Positions 49,529-62,397 of a stretch of 64,000 bases of DNA are shown piece after piece (the stretch's first letter is position 1; each line of letters starts with the position of its first letter). The translations under genes and the position numbers were made by a program. Source of the DNA: Lophius americanus (lineage: Eukaryota > Chordata > Actinopteri > Lophiiformes > Lophiidae); NCBI GenBank assembly GCA_037951165.1, contig JBBDHG010000061.1, positions 7,933,001-7,997,000 on the forward strand, given 5' to 3'. The notes under the pieces were generated by a model. The model searched no databases, had not been told where the DNA came from, and worked only from the letters and a program-made list of their open reading frames with translations.

Positions 49529-50664
49529 ATCTCATTTTTATACAGTACACAATGATGAAATGAAGACACTTCTCTACGACACATATGTTTGTTCATATTG
49601 GAGAAAACAACAGTTGAATATTTGGTGTCTTATTCCTAATAGTGAACGTTAGGTTTCTATGAGCAAAAGAGGTATAATGTTTTGCCCAGCTGTACCAGCC
49701 ATGACATCTTACACGAGTGTTGAGCATTGCTTTCTAAACAATGAGACAATGAACATGTTTAAAAAAGCAGCAGTTTACCTCTCTTGTTACGTTGTGGCTG
49801 ATCTTGTCATCTCCTCTGAGGATATTGAGCGCCCAATCCCCCAACTATCTCTCTAATTTTATAACAATTTCAGGTGATTTTCTTTTATCCTTATATTTTA
49901 GGGCTGCACATGTAATGTCACACGTCTGTCCTGCCTTCAATCCTCATTTTCATAGTAACAATTTTTTCCTCTCATTATGTCACTTTGTTATAAAATACCA
50001 AGGTCTGAAGTGACTTCATCGGTGGGTGCGGCCTGTGCTTAATCCTGTAAGGAGCTGTTAGGCCTTAAGAGGATTTGTGAAAATATGGAACTATATGGTG
50101 CAGGGCGGAAAGAATGGCAAAAGATTTTTATAGGTATGATTCCGCCCTTGAGGGACAAATGCATTTTGTGCTGTATGTTCAATCAGTTTGCCTGCATACA
50201 TACAAAAATGCATAGTTCCTATATGGCGTCTTTAGCAAAGTTTTTTTTTTTCAGTACACATTCACACCACTTGTATGCGAAAATTAAGAGCAGATGGATA
50301 TGATGCTAAAAATCTGTTTAGAGTCATGCGTAGTGAGGGAGGAAGACAGCTGAATGAGGAAACAGGATGCAGGATGTGTGGCAGTTATTCTGAAGCCTAC
50401 AGGAAGCTCATACTTCATTAATTGGAGAACAGGCCAACAGTGATAATTTACTGAAAAGAGAAAAACGCTAATTTCCTGCGATTAGAAAGCAATTATCGCC
50501 AACATTTGAAAAGCATTTTGGTAAATAAGGGCACTTACATGGTCTGTATGATGGCAGTACATAAGAAGATCACAACAAACAGGTAATAGTAACACAAAAC
50601 CCAGATCCACCAATCCTCAAAATACAGCAAAGCAACAATGAGACCTTAAACATAACATTCTGAT

Positions 50665-51245
50665 AATTCTTCTGCTTCTTTCGGCTGTTCCCTTTAGGGA
50701 TCACCGCAGTGGGTCATCTGTTTCAATCTTGCCCTGTCCTCCGCATCTTCCGCCTGTCCTACCTCTCCCTTTTATCTACCTACCTCCACTCCTCCATGAA
50801 GTTTACACAACAGATTTGCTTTATCAGCTTCCACTATTCGATCCTCTGCTTCACCTTTGTTCTTTTCCTCTTTTGTGCCACCAGAGACAGCCTACATACC
50901 ATTCTCCCCTGTCACCAGCTTGCAGTCCCCAATCTCTTTGGTATTGCATCTTCTGCATAAGATATAGTCCACCTCTGCTCCTGTTTTTCACTCTGTGCTT
51001 CTAGGAAGTCTGTCCATCACTTCATCAAACTCACTCCAGAAATTCATTTTTTCTTCCAACTGTAAAGTTACTTGTGGTGCATACGCGCTGAAATGTTCAT
51101 CATCACATCTCCAATTTCTATCTTCATACACATCATTCTGTCCAACACTCTCTTCACCTCCAGAATACTCTTCACATTCTCTTCCTTCAGGATCACCCCT
51201 AACCCAGTTATCCTGCCATCCACACCATGATAGCTGCATCTTCAT
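50665..51245 (-). mobile_element. RTE-type LINE fragments (3' end plus endonuclease region)
   Basis: The left end, CTTTCGGCTGTTCCCTTTAG then GGATCACCGCAGTGGGTCAT, is the standard fish RTE 3' region in reverse. Further right the minus strand encodes HFSAYAPQVTLQLEEKMNFW then SEFDEVMDRLP, part of the endonuclease domain. The two parts are closer than in an intact element, so an internal deletion is likely. Confidence 0.75.
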
Positions 51246-51349
51246 GCTAGAAGCTTCTAGCTTCTAGCTTTGTTGTCTTTCCACCAGTCATTTTCTAAAA
51301 ATTTGGTTCAAGTTTTTAAATAATAAATTTAAATTTAAATTTAAAATAT

Positions 51350-51452
51350 CTAGCACTGTCTCAAGATAAAACAGCATTGGCCTTTAAATGGGCTAAATCA
51401 AGAAGCATCTGAAGCTGGAATGACAACGAATGACACACCCAGGCAGATCAGG
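51350..51452 (+). pseudogene. relic of a transgelin last coding exon
   Basis: Reads in frame from 51396 as NQEASEAGMTTNDTPRQIR, the ending of the transgelin/calponin-like repeat (family pattern GASQAGMTGYGxPRQI). Just upstream, ATTGGCCTT TAA ATGGGC (51376-51390) corresponds to ATCGGCCTGCAAATGGGC of intact tagln (IGLQMG), with a CAA to TAA stop and a small indel before NQEA. Similarity to the tagln exon reaches back to about 51350 (AGCACTGTCTCAAGATAAAA against AGCAGCTGGTCGAAGGTAAA). The other tagln exons are not found nearby. Its place between the duplicated blocks fits a decayed duplicate. Confidence 0.75.
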
Positions 51453-51562
51453 GGTGACAATATCAGGTTCATCACATTGGGGTGTCCTTAAATGCATCAT
51501 CAAGGACGGGTTAATTTATTATTTTCAGCGCAGTGCAAAATCTGCACTGAGACGTAATATCT

Positions 51563-51600
51563 GGGGCGGCGTTAGCTCAGTGGGAAGAGCAGTCGTCTTA
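51563..51600 (+). mobile_element. tRNA-like SINE head fragment
   Basis: GGGGCGGCGTTAGCTCAGTG and GGAAGAGC form an A-box-like start, but the sequence diverges before any B box. A truncated SINE head, not a tRNA gene. Confidence 0.5.
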
Positions 51601-52360
51601 CACTGAATCTAACACAAAATCTGCTGGAATAGTCAAACAAAGTTTAGAAAGTGATTGCCCTGGTTTTAAAAAAAATATGAAGACATCTAGAAATATATTT
51701 TACCTGCTCCATAACACAATCTGCATTAGATGTGATATGTTTACTTATTTTATCCTTTAGAGCTCATATATCTTTCATAATGCTAATTTTAAAATAGATT
51801 TAAATTAAAAGACGCCTACTGAGTGATAAATGGATTGACTGAAATGGCCACACCCTTAAAAGTCTCTGCAGGTACACTTCAAAACCCTTGTTTGCTGAGC
51901 AACTGAGCTGTACTGCACAAAGATAAGAAACGTACAAAGTAAGTAACAAAGTATGAAAAAAAAAAAACAACAGGTGGGAGGAGAGGAAAGTATGGGATGG
52001 AGTGATTAAGGGTTGGGAAAAAGTCTGGATTTTTCCTGGCTGGGTTTTGGATAGTAGGATGGAATTTGAGAAACTAGGGGGATTCTGAGGAGGGCTATCA
52101 CTACCATGCCAAGGTTTTTTTTTTTGCTTCATTTTTGCTAGATTCCTGCTGTTCAGCATGAACTAAGTCAGAGGAAGAAAATAAGGAAGGAGGAGATTAG
52201 AATAGAATGAAGTTATCTGTTGAAAGAAAGAGGTCACAAAGACACATCAGGAAGAGAAGTTTAAAAGGAAATGTCCAGACGGAGTATAAACACAGAAGAT
52301 TGAGGTGGCTGCGTCAGGAAGGAAATAGGTCACGACAAAACAGAGTGTTTCCAAAAAGGA

Positions 52361-55299
52361 TTGATCATTACACTACGTGAAGGTCTGGTAGCTTCAATTT
52401 GGTTTCTTATCCCACGTGGTCATTGGCCATCTTATGAGGTTCCGGTTTCAAAAGATGACAAACGTTGATCAACTCTTGTGCCAAAATTTGGCTAGGTCTC
52501 TAAAAGTGCACAAGTAACATAAGGCTGTATGACAAAGGCATCCAGGAGCCTGAATGTCTAGTCTTACAGAGGACTACAATTGCTCAATAGCAAGTCTGGG
52601 TATGACACTGATGGAATCCTGGGACCCATGTGCAGCCGAAGCAGCTCCTCCTCTTTTAACTGGAATGAAGTGGACTCCAGTTGCATCTGTACAACAGTCA
52701 AAGTCTCTCCTGTTGCACCAGGATTTAGTGCGACAAAAGAGAGGCGGCCTTAACATAGGAGAGAACAGACACTCCTGGAACAAGGCAACTCAAACTCAGC
52801 ACCAATGGTTTGTGGTTGAGAACGTATGCGGGAAGCATCAGACAATGAGATTTGCAAAGGCTCTCTGCCAATCAAAACAGTGGTCTTTTGAAACTTTCTA
52901 ACTACTTCGATTGTTGATTATGTTAGGTGACCTTATTCAAATTGTGATGCCTCTACACATAGCAGATCTACAACCTGCTTTTGTTCTGGATTTTTGTTTG
53001 AATATGTATCTCCTACTAGCCTCTCTGGCGCTATGGCTATGTTACACTCTCACTGATTTATTTGTGAATAAAGACAATTTGGTTGTTTGCTGTAACAGAT
53101 AATTCTGAAGAAACTCAACAGATAGCATTTCCAGCCTATGTCCGACTTTGAGCCATGAGGGACTGGCATGCATGTCAACGCAAGCGCTTTACGTGCAGAG
53201 TTATCTGCCTTATAGGCATGCTGAAATTAGAATTGAATTAAGTGAAAAATAGTGCATTATCGGTCCAAGAACAACATTTTCCACTAATTTTCTCAACACT
53301 TATACTAATGGTTCTGCTATTGTCAGGTGAGAAGTCCCTTGTTTGATCGTAGGAAAAACATAACTGACGCAGATTTGAAATAAATTAGAATATGACACTT
53401 TGGAGATGATATTTTGTTCACAACAGCTTTAAGAAACCATCTTTCCAAATGTGTCAATACCAGCTGGATTATCATTACACAAAAAGAAAGATTTTGTCTT
53501 CTGATCATTTGAGGAAAAGGAATTAACTCAAAGAGTTTCAGTTGTCTTTCTTGATATATGGGTTTATTACAGACAGATCTGTTAGAACAGAGAAGATCCC
53601 GGGACGCTCAGGTGTGAGTCTCATCCAGGAATCATGCCATTAAGATCCAGCAGGACCATCAAATGCTTACAATGTCAGAGCCAATCTACCAGCTCAGAGT
53701 ATCTTGTGTCTTTCAGACAGAACGCTGGGCAAATCATTTGCCAGACGTGACACAAGGACAAACTTCAGAAACAACTGGGGGCTGTAGTTTTTCTTGCTTT
53801 TGAAATAGTAATGAAACTATGAAATATGTTTTGCTCCTCTCTTCCGCTCTGTGACAGCTGCTGGGCCTCAAAATGTGGCAGTCATAATCATTCAGTAATT
53901 ACCAGTAACCAGTCATAATCAATAATAGCATAATATCCTCTAGCACCTGCCTCCTTCTCTTGCTCATATATTAAGAGCAATCCTCACTGATGTACAGGTG
54001 GTGAGGTGTTTTTCAGGTTGGATTATGCCCTTGCCAGGACTTTAGAATGCAAAATCTTGATAACCACTATCTGATCACCTCTAAATTTACCACTCCTGTA
54101 AGCTCTCACCATTTACACAGGGGCACCCAGCTTAGGTTTTGTGTTTCATTCCAGTTTCATCAGCTTTATCTGGTCCAAAAATTAATCACTAATCATTAAT
54201 CAAAATATATTACTTCTGCACCAATTCTCTTGGTAATCCAAATGTTTGTGGTACTTATTTACAGCTTGGTTTGATTTCACTTCATTAAAATGCTTGGATA
54301 TTTCCTTAGATTCACTCCGTTTTATGCTTTTGGTACTTATTTAGCTCATCAAAATTCCAGTCCACTCTTCTCAGAGAAAACCTGCTAAAGGCTGTATTCT
54401 GCCTTGTTAGTAGATCCTCATAAAACATATTTCTGCTGGTTAAGTAAATCCTAAAGAATATGCATTGTCTCATATTCAGGATCATCATTCACAGTTACTT
54501 CCCTCTCTTATTCTGACAAGCCAGAATAGTAATAATAATAATAATAATAATACATTTGATATAGCAGATCCAACTGTTCCTAAATCCTCCACTTCTTGAA
54601 CAAGATGTTTAAGGGTGGTTGCTGCATCACCCACCTAACTATTGCTGTGGAGTAGGCCCAAACCAATATATGGAAAATCTCAGATTAAAAAAAACATCCA
54701 GAATTTTCAACTACAAAGTAAATTCAAACATATTGTCAACATCATGTAAAAAGTTGCTAGGAACCAAACAAATATTAACTATTAATTAAGTTTGTCTACT
54801 TTTTTGGTAAGTTTTGTATTTGGCAGCCACTGCTACCAGTCAATTCACCTTTTTCTTTTGTTTTATAATTTTTTGCAGTGTATGCACAGAGACAGGAGTC
54901 AGGTTCAGCAGTAAGAATTCACCTCATCAGTTATGACTAAACTCTGTAATACAGTTTCACCACATCCTCCCCTTCTTCCATATTTTGTTTTGACATAAAG
55001 CTAAACAGAGTGGAGGAGACCTCCATGCCACAGCAGCTTGCTTGTCTGTTTAGGTTCCACATGCAAACATCTCTAGTTTGAATGAAGCCAGTAAATATTC
55101 TCCTATAAGTGCCTCACTGCTCTATAATCACGCCGCCTCTCTTCCCATGCAGCCTCATACTGTACCGTTGTGAGGGATTTTACCACCCCTCCCTGCTGAT
55201 CCTGTCTCATTCTTTAGCGGTAGAGGGAGAAATTTGGAGAATTCTTTTCTGTGACCACACCAAACTCTCCAGTCACATGCCCTCCTTTTCCTTCCTGTT
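52361..55299. other. sequence between the duplicated copies, no gene recognised
   Basis: A 115-codon plus-strand frame at 52554-52901 has no recognised domain. An (AAT)n run occurs at 54532-54552. Otherwise AT-rich unique sequence. Confidence 0.45.
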
Positions 55300-55571
55300 C
55301 TTCTCCTAAATAAGGAATTACAATTTGAGTGGGGATAAGGAGAAAGAGCAGAGGGGCGGGATCATTCAGTGAAATAAGAGCACCTAAAGGCGTCTCCCTC
55401 CCTTTCTTCCCTCTACCTCACTTTATCTGTTGAAAGCAGTGAAGGGTGTTTGCTGTGTTTATGTTGACTGTCCTGTCCAGTACAACCTGCACTGTGTGGT
55501 AAGGAAGAGGAGGAGTGAGAACAGAACATATACCAAACTCACCTTTATTCACCCGAAGGCTACCACAAAAA
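55300..55571 (+). promoter_or_regulatory. possible tagln promoter and noncoding first exon
   Basis: Transgelin genes have a noncoding exon 1 several kb upstream of the coding exons. Here a CArG-like CCTAAATAAGG (55307-55317, one A/T longer than the SRF consensus) and a GGGGCGGGA Sp1-like site precede a segment ending in a good donor (CACAAAAA/GTAAGT, 55572). Speculative; the coding exon acceptor at 59884 shows that some upstream exon must exist. Confidence 0.25.
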
Positions 55572-56629
55572 GTAAGTAAACACCTTTCCTCTTCTTCTCT
55601 TCTTTTTCCCCTTACCTTAATGATTCTTTTTAGTGTTGTTGTTTCTCACCAGCACCAAAAATACTTTTTTTTTGTTGTTGCTGTAGTCCCTTTTGTTACT
55701 GTATAATAAACTATACCCTCCACCATTGCTCTGTGTCTCCTTCCTCCTTTCTCATGTTTGGGCTTACGCAGTATAAATGCTTTGCTAAAGTTTGAATCCT
55801 TTCTTGTAGACTTTGACCATCTTCACTGTAAGTTAATGTGTTATGAAATCCGGTGTCTTATCTGCCTTTTGGCATTCCTCTAACGGGCTCACAGTAAGCA
55901 AGGCCTCACACCCTCACACCCTCACAAAGAGTTAACTTATTCAACTAAGTTTCTGAGAATTCTCTCATTAACGTGTTGCTGGTGCTGTCTAATAACGTGC
56001 CAATGTCTAGTTTTGTATTTGCTCGAAACACCAGGCTGCTGGTTAAGAGTATGGTTGTTAAAAATCAAGCCTGCATGCACATAAAACTTAACCACAGTAG
56101 AATTTTAGTTGTGGGCAAGCCCTTTGAGATGTGAGATTAAGAGTGTGTTGAAAGACGAATATGCAGAGTTCTGAATTAAAGTCAGCAGTAGTCACGACTG
56201 TATGTACTGACAGGAAAACATGAACACCGTATAAAAAAATTATTTTAATTAGTTTTCCGCTCAGAAACTTAACGGTTAAATCAAATTCCAAGTAGAAATT
56301 CAGATTCAGGAAATGATGCAAGACGTGCGCAGTTGTGAAACAAAACCAGATACCAGAGGATTACCATCATAGGAAGATGAGACAAAGGTTGAAGAATGAT
56401 TCTTCTGGGACGAGGATGACGAATTTAACACTAACAACTGAAGCTGCTTCTGAGCAAGAACATCTGATGGACAGGGCGTGATCATAAAGGGGCGTTTTTT
56501 TCTCAGAGTGAGGGGTTAGTGGAAAAACCCACTCATGTCACACAGTACACAGAGCAGACGTTCATTTAAAAAAGCTGCAAACTTAAACACATGATCAAAT
56601 CATCAGTCCTGTTTTTGCCCTTTTGATTT

Positions 56630-56770
56630 AGGAAGGATTTTAAGATTCAACTAATTACTAATAAGGCTCTTCATGGTTTCTCTCCCACCTATATCACCAG
56701 TCTTTTAGTACCATATGCACTGAAATTTACTTTAGGATCTTCTGACAGGGCCCAGCTGTATACTAAATGG
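56630..56770 (+). mobile_element. L2/CR1-like LINE fragment
   Basis: The frame from 56630 reads RKDFKIQLITNKALHGFSPT then YITSLLVPYAL and GSSDRAQL, the C-terminal part of L2-type ORF2 (DFKILLLTYKALHGLAPxYI, LLVPY). No stop within the piece, but both sides are missing. Confidence 0.75.
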
Positions 56771-57029
56771 GGCTGGGCATTTGCAGTAAGAATAACGATG
56801 TTCTGGCTTGATCAGCTTGAGGATTTCCTTTAGTCCCTTCCAAAAATAAACTTTATAGAGAGCCTTTCCTGATAAAGCTTCAGTTTTCATTTCCTTTGAA
56901 CTGTTGACGCATTTTTTTTGATCAAGTTACCTTGATGCAGTTCCACCTCCACATTGAATTCATCCGTCACACCTACTGATCACCTCTGTGCTGTCATACT
57001 GTCATAATACTGTCCTTAACTTTCTCCTT

Positions 57030-57260
57030 CAAGCACCAAGTCTCCTCATCCTCTTTCCTCCGCCCAGATGACACACCAATTACCATCCTACCTCTCTCTT
57101 TTATCACTTTTTCCGTAGTTACCCAGTCGTCCAGAAGCTCTTCACTACCGCCCATACTAACTTTCTATACATTCTGGCTATTCTACATTGGCACCACCTT
57201 GCTGTCTCCAATATGTTTCAGATTGTATCTTTTGCATAATGTAGTCCACCCAGGCATTAT
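57030..57260 (-). mobile_element. RTE-type LINE fragment
   Basis: CACCAATTACCATCCTACCT, TTTTTCCGTAGTTACCCAGT and TATCTTTTGCATAATGTAGT match the same fish RTE consensus as the fragment at 50780-51000; CATCTTCTGCATAA then AGTCCACC is shared by both. Confidence 0.65.
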
Positions 57261-59426
57261 GTGTCAACCAATTTATATTCAGTTTTCATATCTCTGCTAT
57301 TTACTGACAATTTGTTTTTGTTTGTGGTGTAGCATTGACCATATTATTTCATGATGTTGTAATGAATGATCACAAACGCATATATTCTGCTCTTTCACAG
57401 TAAGATCCTACGAATTAAGGAGGGGCATAGTGCAGGGTGGCTGTGGCATGGCATAACCTTGAGAAAGCTAATCAGTGGTTGACAAGGAAATTTCAGGGAA
57501 CTGAGTGCCGGCTAGACTGAGGATTGATCTGGGAGATTTGTCTCCTTGACTTCATCATGTTTGATTATCCAATGCATGCAGAGATACAGTAGGTCATGGT
57601 ACTTGCAGCAGCTGGATGTTCTCTGGGCATGTCAGGACACCACAGATAGTTCCCCTGGGTTTGAAAAAGACACAAGAGTTCGGATATCAAGATGTTTACC
57701 CTACCCTTACTGCTGATTTTGCAATAATGACGCATCTCTTGCCCTTGTAAACAATGCTCTCAGACAGATATACAACGGTAATTTGTAAAAGATAAGGAAC
57801 TATATTGTGCAACTCTGAAAGAATGTTTTGCAGCAGATGTAAAACGTGTGCTTCTGCTCTAAGGGACAAAAGTACTTCATGCTGTGTGTTAGACCAAGCT
57901 TGGCTGCAAATATAAACACAGATTCCTGCACACTTGCCTACAACATACCTATTATCTCCAGTTGTTTTAAAATACAGCAAGATGTGGAAAAATGTTTTGC
58001 TTTTGCTGAACACATTCACGCCACATGTGCATATTTTCGAGAAGACTAGAGCAGGCGGATATGCAGTGATAAACATATCCATGTGTCACGTAAATAATGT
58101 AATGTGTCTGGAAATTAAAAAATATCACTGAGCTGTGTTAGTTTATCACTGAGCTGGGTGTGAGTGTGTTTGGCAGTTAACATTAACCATGTCACGTTTA
58201 CATGATGGAGGAGGTTTGATAGAGGTTTCTTCTTGTTCTTAACTAAAGGGCTGGTCCCATGGTGGGCAGCAGTGTGTTGTTTTGTTTAGAGTCCTGCATT
58301 GGGTGGGAGGAAGGACGTGACAGCAGAATGAGCAAACAGGATGCAGAGAAGGGTTTTTTTTTAGCGGAGGCCTACAGGAAGCTCATACTGCATTAATAAG
58401 AGAACAGGCCAACAGTAATTACTTACAGCGAAGACCAGAGTATTATTGAGAAAAAATTAACACTTTCCACCATCCAAAGTTCAAAATGTCGTGAATAAAG
58501 ACACTGGCATGGTCTGAATAATGGCAATCTATACACTTGTTGTTTAATACATCAGGTTATTACTGAAACAGGTGCTTATAATATAACCAACAAACTGAGA
58601 TGAAGGCTCCTATGAAATCTTTGTTATTGCAGAAAAGAAGCAGATGTTCACTACCACTCTTTTGTCCGTCCGTTGAGTACAAGACGACACCCAGCAGCCA
58701 ATCACCTTAGCTTTACTTTAAGACGGAAATAATGGGGGAAAAAATATTCTCGTTTGGCCCAGGGGAAAAGGTCTGCATGTTGGATTGAAACAGTGACTTC
58801 CTGTAGATGAATTGCTGCTTTTAAGCTTTTGTTTGTTGTTTGGTAGCTTTTTATTTACTACACTGACATGAGAGTGTTATTGATATTTTCATCTAACTCA
58901 ACCCCAGCAAGAAGTAATAATAATTCAGAAAAATGCCAAACTATTCTTCTAACTATCAACACTAGATGTCTGTTTTCAATACTGCTGCTTATTTTAAAAA
59001 TGATCACAGGCACAAATTTATTCTCTTTTCGAGACTTTACTCATTCTCTATAAAATCTGGTTTCTCACGAAAAGCAAGGCCCAATACAAACATATCCCAG
59101 CATTCATAGAAGAATGTGAAAGAGCATGACTGAAACTTGTGACTGAAATACGTACATTCCTGGGTGTTAACAAGACAATTATTTGAACGTTGTCAAATAT
59201 GTGTTGCATTCATTCAATAAAGATTAAGTCTAAGGAGGCAATGCAAAGGGTAGACAGAAGTTCAGTGATTTAATAATTGAAAATCCATAATAACAAATAA
59301 TCAGTGAAATTTAATTGTTGACTGAATACACATGTTAAGACTTTATTGACACGTGGAAGACATAGGAGCAGAAAAATTGAATGTGTGCGATGGATGACAC
59401 AGAAGACAAAGACACACCAAAGGGGG

Positions 59427-59491
59427 TATTCCAAGAAGTGGGATACGTGTAAACCCTGAGTTTGTTAAACCTACTTTCTGGAATACCACTC
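59427..59491. repeat. short foldback element
   Basis: GGGGTATTCCAAGAAGTGGG at the left and TACTTTCTGGAATACCACTC at the right are roughly inverted (TATTCCA.GAA/TTCTGGAATA). Looks like a very short MITE; a similar end is seen at 46985. Confidence 0.45.
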
Positions 59492-59891
59492 AACTTGAGT
59501 ACATAGAGAGCAGTAGGATCGGTTAGAGGGATGTTCTACAGAAACTAAAAAGAAAAAGTCAGGTGAAGAACACAAAGTGTAAGAAACACAAGGGAATCCA
59601 GAAAAGAGAGGGACGAAAAAGTGAGAGAGACAGAGGAGGGAACAGAAGGGCAATATTAAATCTAAAGCAAAAACTACACAGGAAGTCTAAATATACAACA
59701 CATCATGACGCCACACATTTTGAACAAAACCCTGAACCACCAGTCAACAAATTACAGCAAAAGCATTAAATTAGGCCTTAACCACAATAATATGTCATCC
59801 GTAAAAAAATGACACAACACACTGCCAAAGAGCCATGGCTGATTTGCTACCTGCCCATCTAACACTACCTTTCCCTCCCAATAGGACCAGT

Positions 59892-60868
<977 letters not shown>

Positions 60869-61539
60869 ACATGAAAGTAAAACATATCCGAGACATTCCC
60901 TCTCTCGGAAAGGCCAGTGAGGACTGAGAAACTCTGATGCATAACTTTACCGTACGAAAATATGAATATATTCAAGGCTAAACTGGATCAAAACAGGGAC
61001 CAACTAGAACATAAACATTACAATACACACTTCATGCCAACCGGACATACATAATTATATGCATTCAACATCAAAAATAAACAATTAGAGCATATTGCAT
61101 CGTGGTTTCTCTTAAAGAATAATCGCAAACAACATTTAAAAATTCTCCATTTTCAGACAACAAGAATTTTTACTTAATTTCACTTCATTATAAAACAATT
61201 TCAAAGACCTGTAACTTGCTATAGAAAAGTAATTGTTATACCTAGTGTCTTAGCATGCTTATTGATTATGTGACAGCCAGAAAATGTAAATAGCATGTCT
61301 TCATATGTAAGTTGCTATTGCACCATCAAGGAGTAGTTTGATTAGGTTTGCTGCTTTTAATTACATCACAAAACAGCTACAATGACACTTGAAACAAAAG
61401 CAACATCAATAAAAAAACAAATGGCGAAAACATTTCTGGCAATAAATCACATGAAGTGTCATTTATATAAGTGTTTTTTTGCTCATAATTTGATGTTAAT
61501 AGCTTACAACAAACACATTTACTGACATTGTCAAATCAA
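60869..61539 (+). other. tagln: tagln 3' UTR and downstream sequence
   Basis: AT-rich. AATAAA at 61076-61081 lies 208 bases after the stop and is the first good polyadenylation signal. Other A-rich stretches to 61440 could be alternative ends. Confidence 0.45.
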
Positions 61540-62397
61540 GGTTTAGACAGTGAATTGTCTGAAGAAATGCATAAAATACAGCTATGTGTTTTTTACCTGC
61601 TCCATAACACAATCTGCATTGATGTGGTCAGTTGACCAATTATCTCTTCGTAAATTTGATCTTTTAACGTTTGTGCATTTTTTTAAATGAACATCATGAA
61701 ATAAAGTTCAATTTCAATACGACTCCTGTGTGGTGAATAGAGTCACTGAAACTGAGGTACGCTTTGGCCACACCCACTTATGATGCTTCTCATTGGACAC
61801 TGTGGAACTTATTCACAACCTGGTGGCACCTGGTAAACAATGAGGAGATGAATGTACATAGCAACCCGTAACATTGCCTGCAGGTAACTACAGCACCACA
61901 CCTAACTCTGTTTGCTTTGTACCTGAGCTGAACACTGCACAATGATAAGTAGATGTAACAAAGTATGGAAAAAAAGGCAGTATGCCTATAGGTTGGAGGA
62001 GAGGAAAAGTATCTGAAGGAGGGATGATTGGGTTGGGAAAAAGCCTTTATTTTTCCTGTTTGGGTTTTGCATTGAAGGATGGAATTGGAGAAACAAGGGG
62101 GGTTTAGAGGGGGGCTATCACTACCATGCCAAAGTTTTACTTTTGCTGCATATTTGCTAGAGGCCTGCTGTTCAGCATGAACTAAGTCAGAAAAAGACCA
62201 GAGATGAGGAAGAAAAGAAGGAAGGAGGAGATTGAAATAGAATGAAGTTCTCCGATGAGAGAAAGAGGTCAAGAAGAAACGACAGGAAGTGTTTGTTTTT
62301 AAAAGGAATGCCCAGACGGAGTAAAAACACAGGAGATTAAGGTGGCTGGGGTCAGAAGAATAATAGGTCAAAACAGAACAGAGTGTTTCCAAAAGGG
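61540..62397. other. noncoding block conserved between the two duplicated copies
   Basis: Matches 51640-52360. Strongest shared part: 62030-62180 (GGTTGGGAAAAAG, GGGCTATCACTACCATGCCA, TGCTGTTCAGCATGAACTAA) and 62295-62400 (CCCAGACGGAGTA, CAGAGTGTTTCCAAAA). A minus-strand frame is open across part of it in both copies, but indels change its frame at the upstream side, so coding is unlikely. Confidence 0.6.

Larger units (their letters stand above)
50073..52360. repeat. segmental duplication, left copy (decayed transgelin locus)
   Basis: Two blocks match the tagln region in the same order and orientation: 50073-50560 with 57778-58560, and 51640-52360 with 61540-62397. Shared landmarks include CTACAGGAAGCTCATAC, GAGAACAGGCCAACAGT, TTACCTGCTCCATAACACAA and GGGCTATCACTACCATGCCA. 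Between the blocks this copy has an RTE fragment and a relic of the last tagln exon where the right copy has the gene. Confidence 0.8.
55572..57777 (+). other. probable tagln intron or upstream sequence with LINE fragments
   Basis: Contains the L2-like fragment at 56630-56770 and the RTE fragment at 57030-57260. No exon was recognised. Confidence 0.45.

Noticed and set aside
51563..51600. Second tRNA-like start
   Set aside because: Only an A-box-like segment is present; no B box or acceptor stem.
59835..59891. Upstream in-frame ATG for tagln at 59835
   Set aside because: It would read through the acceptor CCTCCCAATAG; transgelins begin MxN(R/K)G as at 59892.
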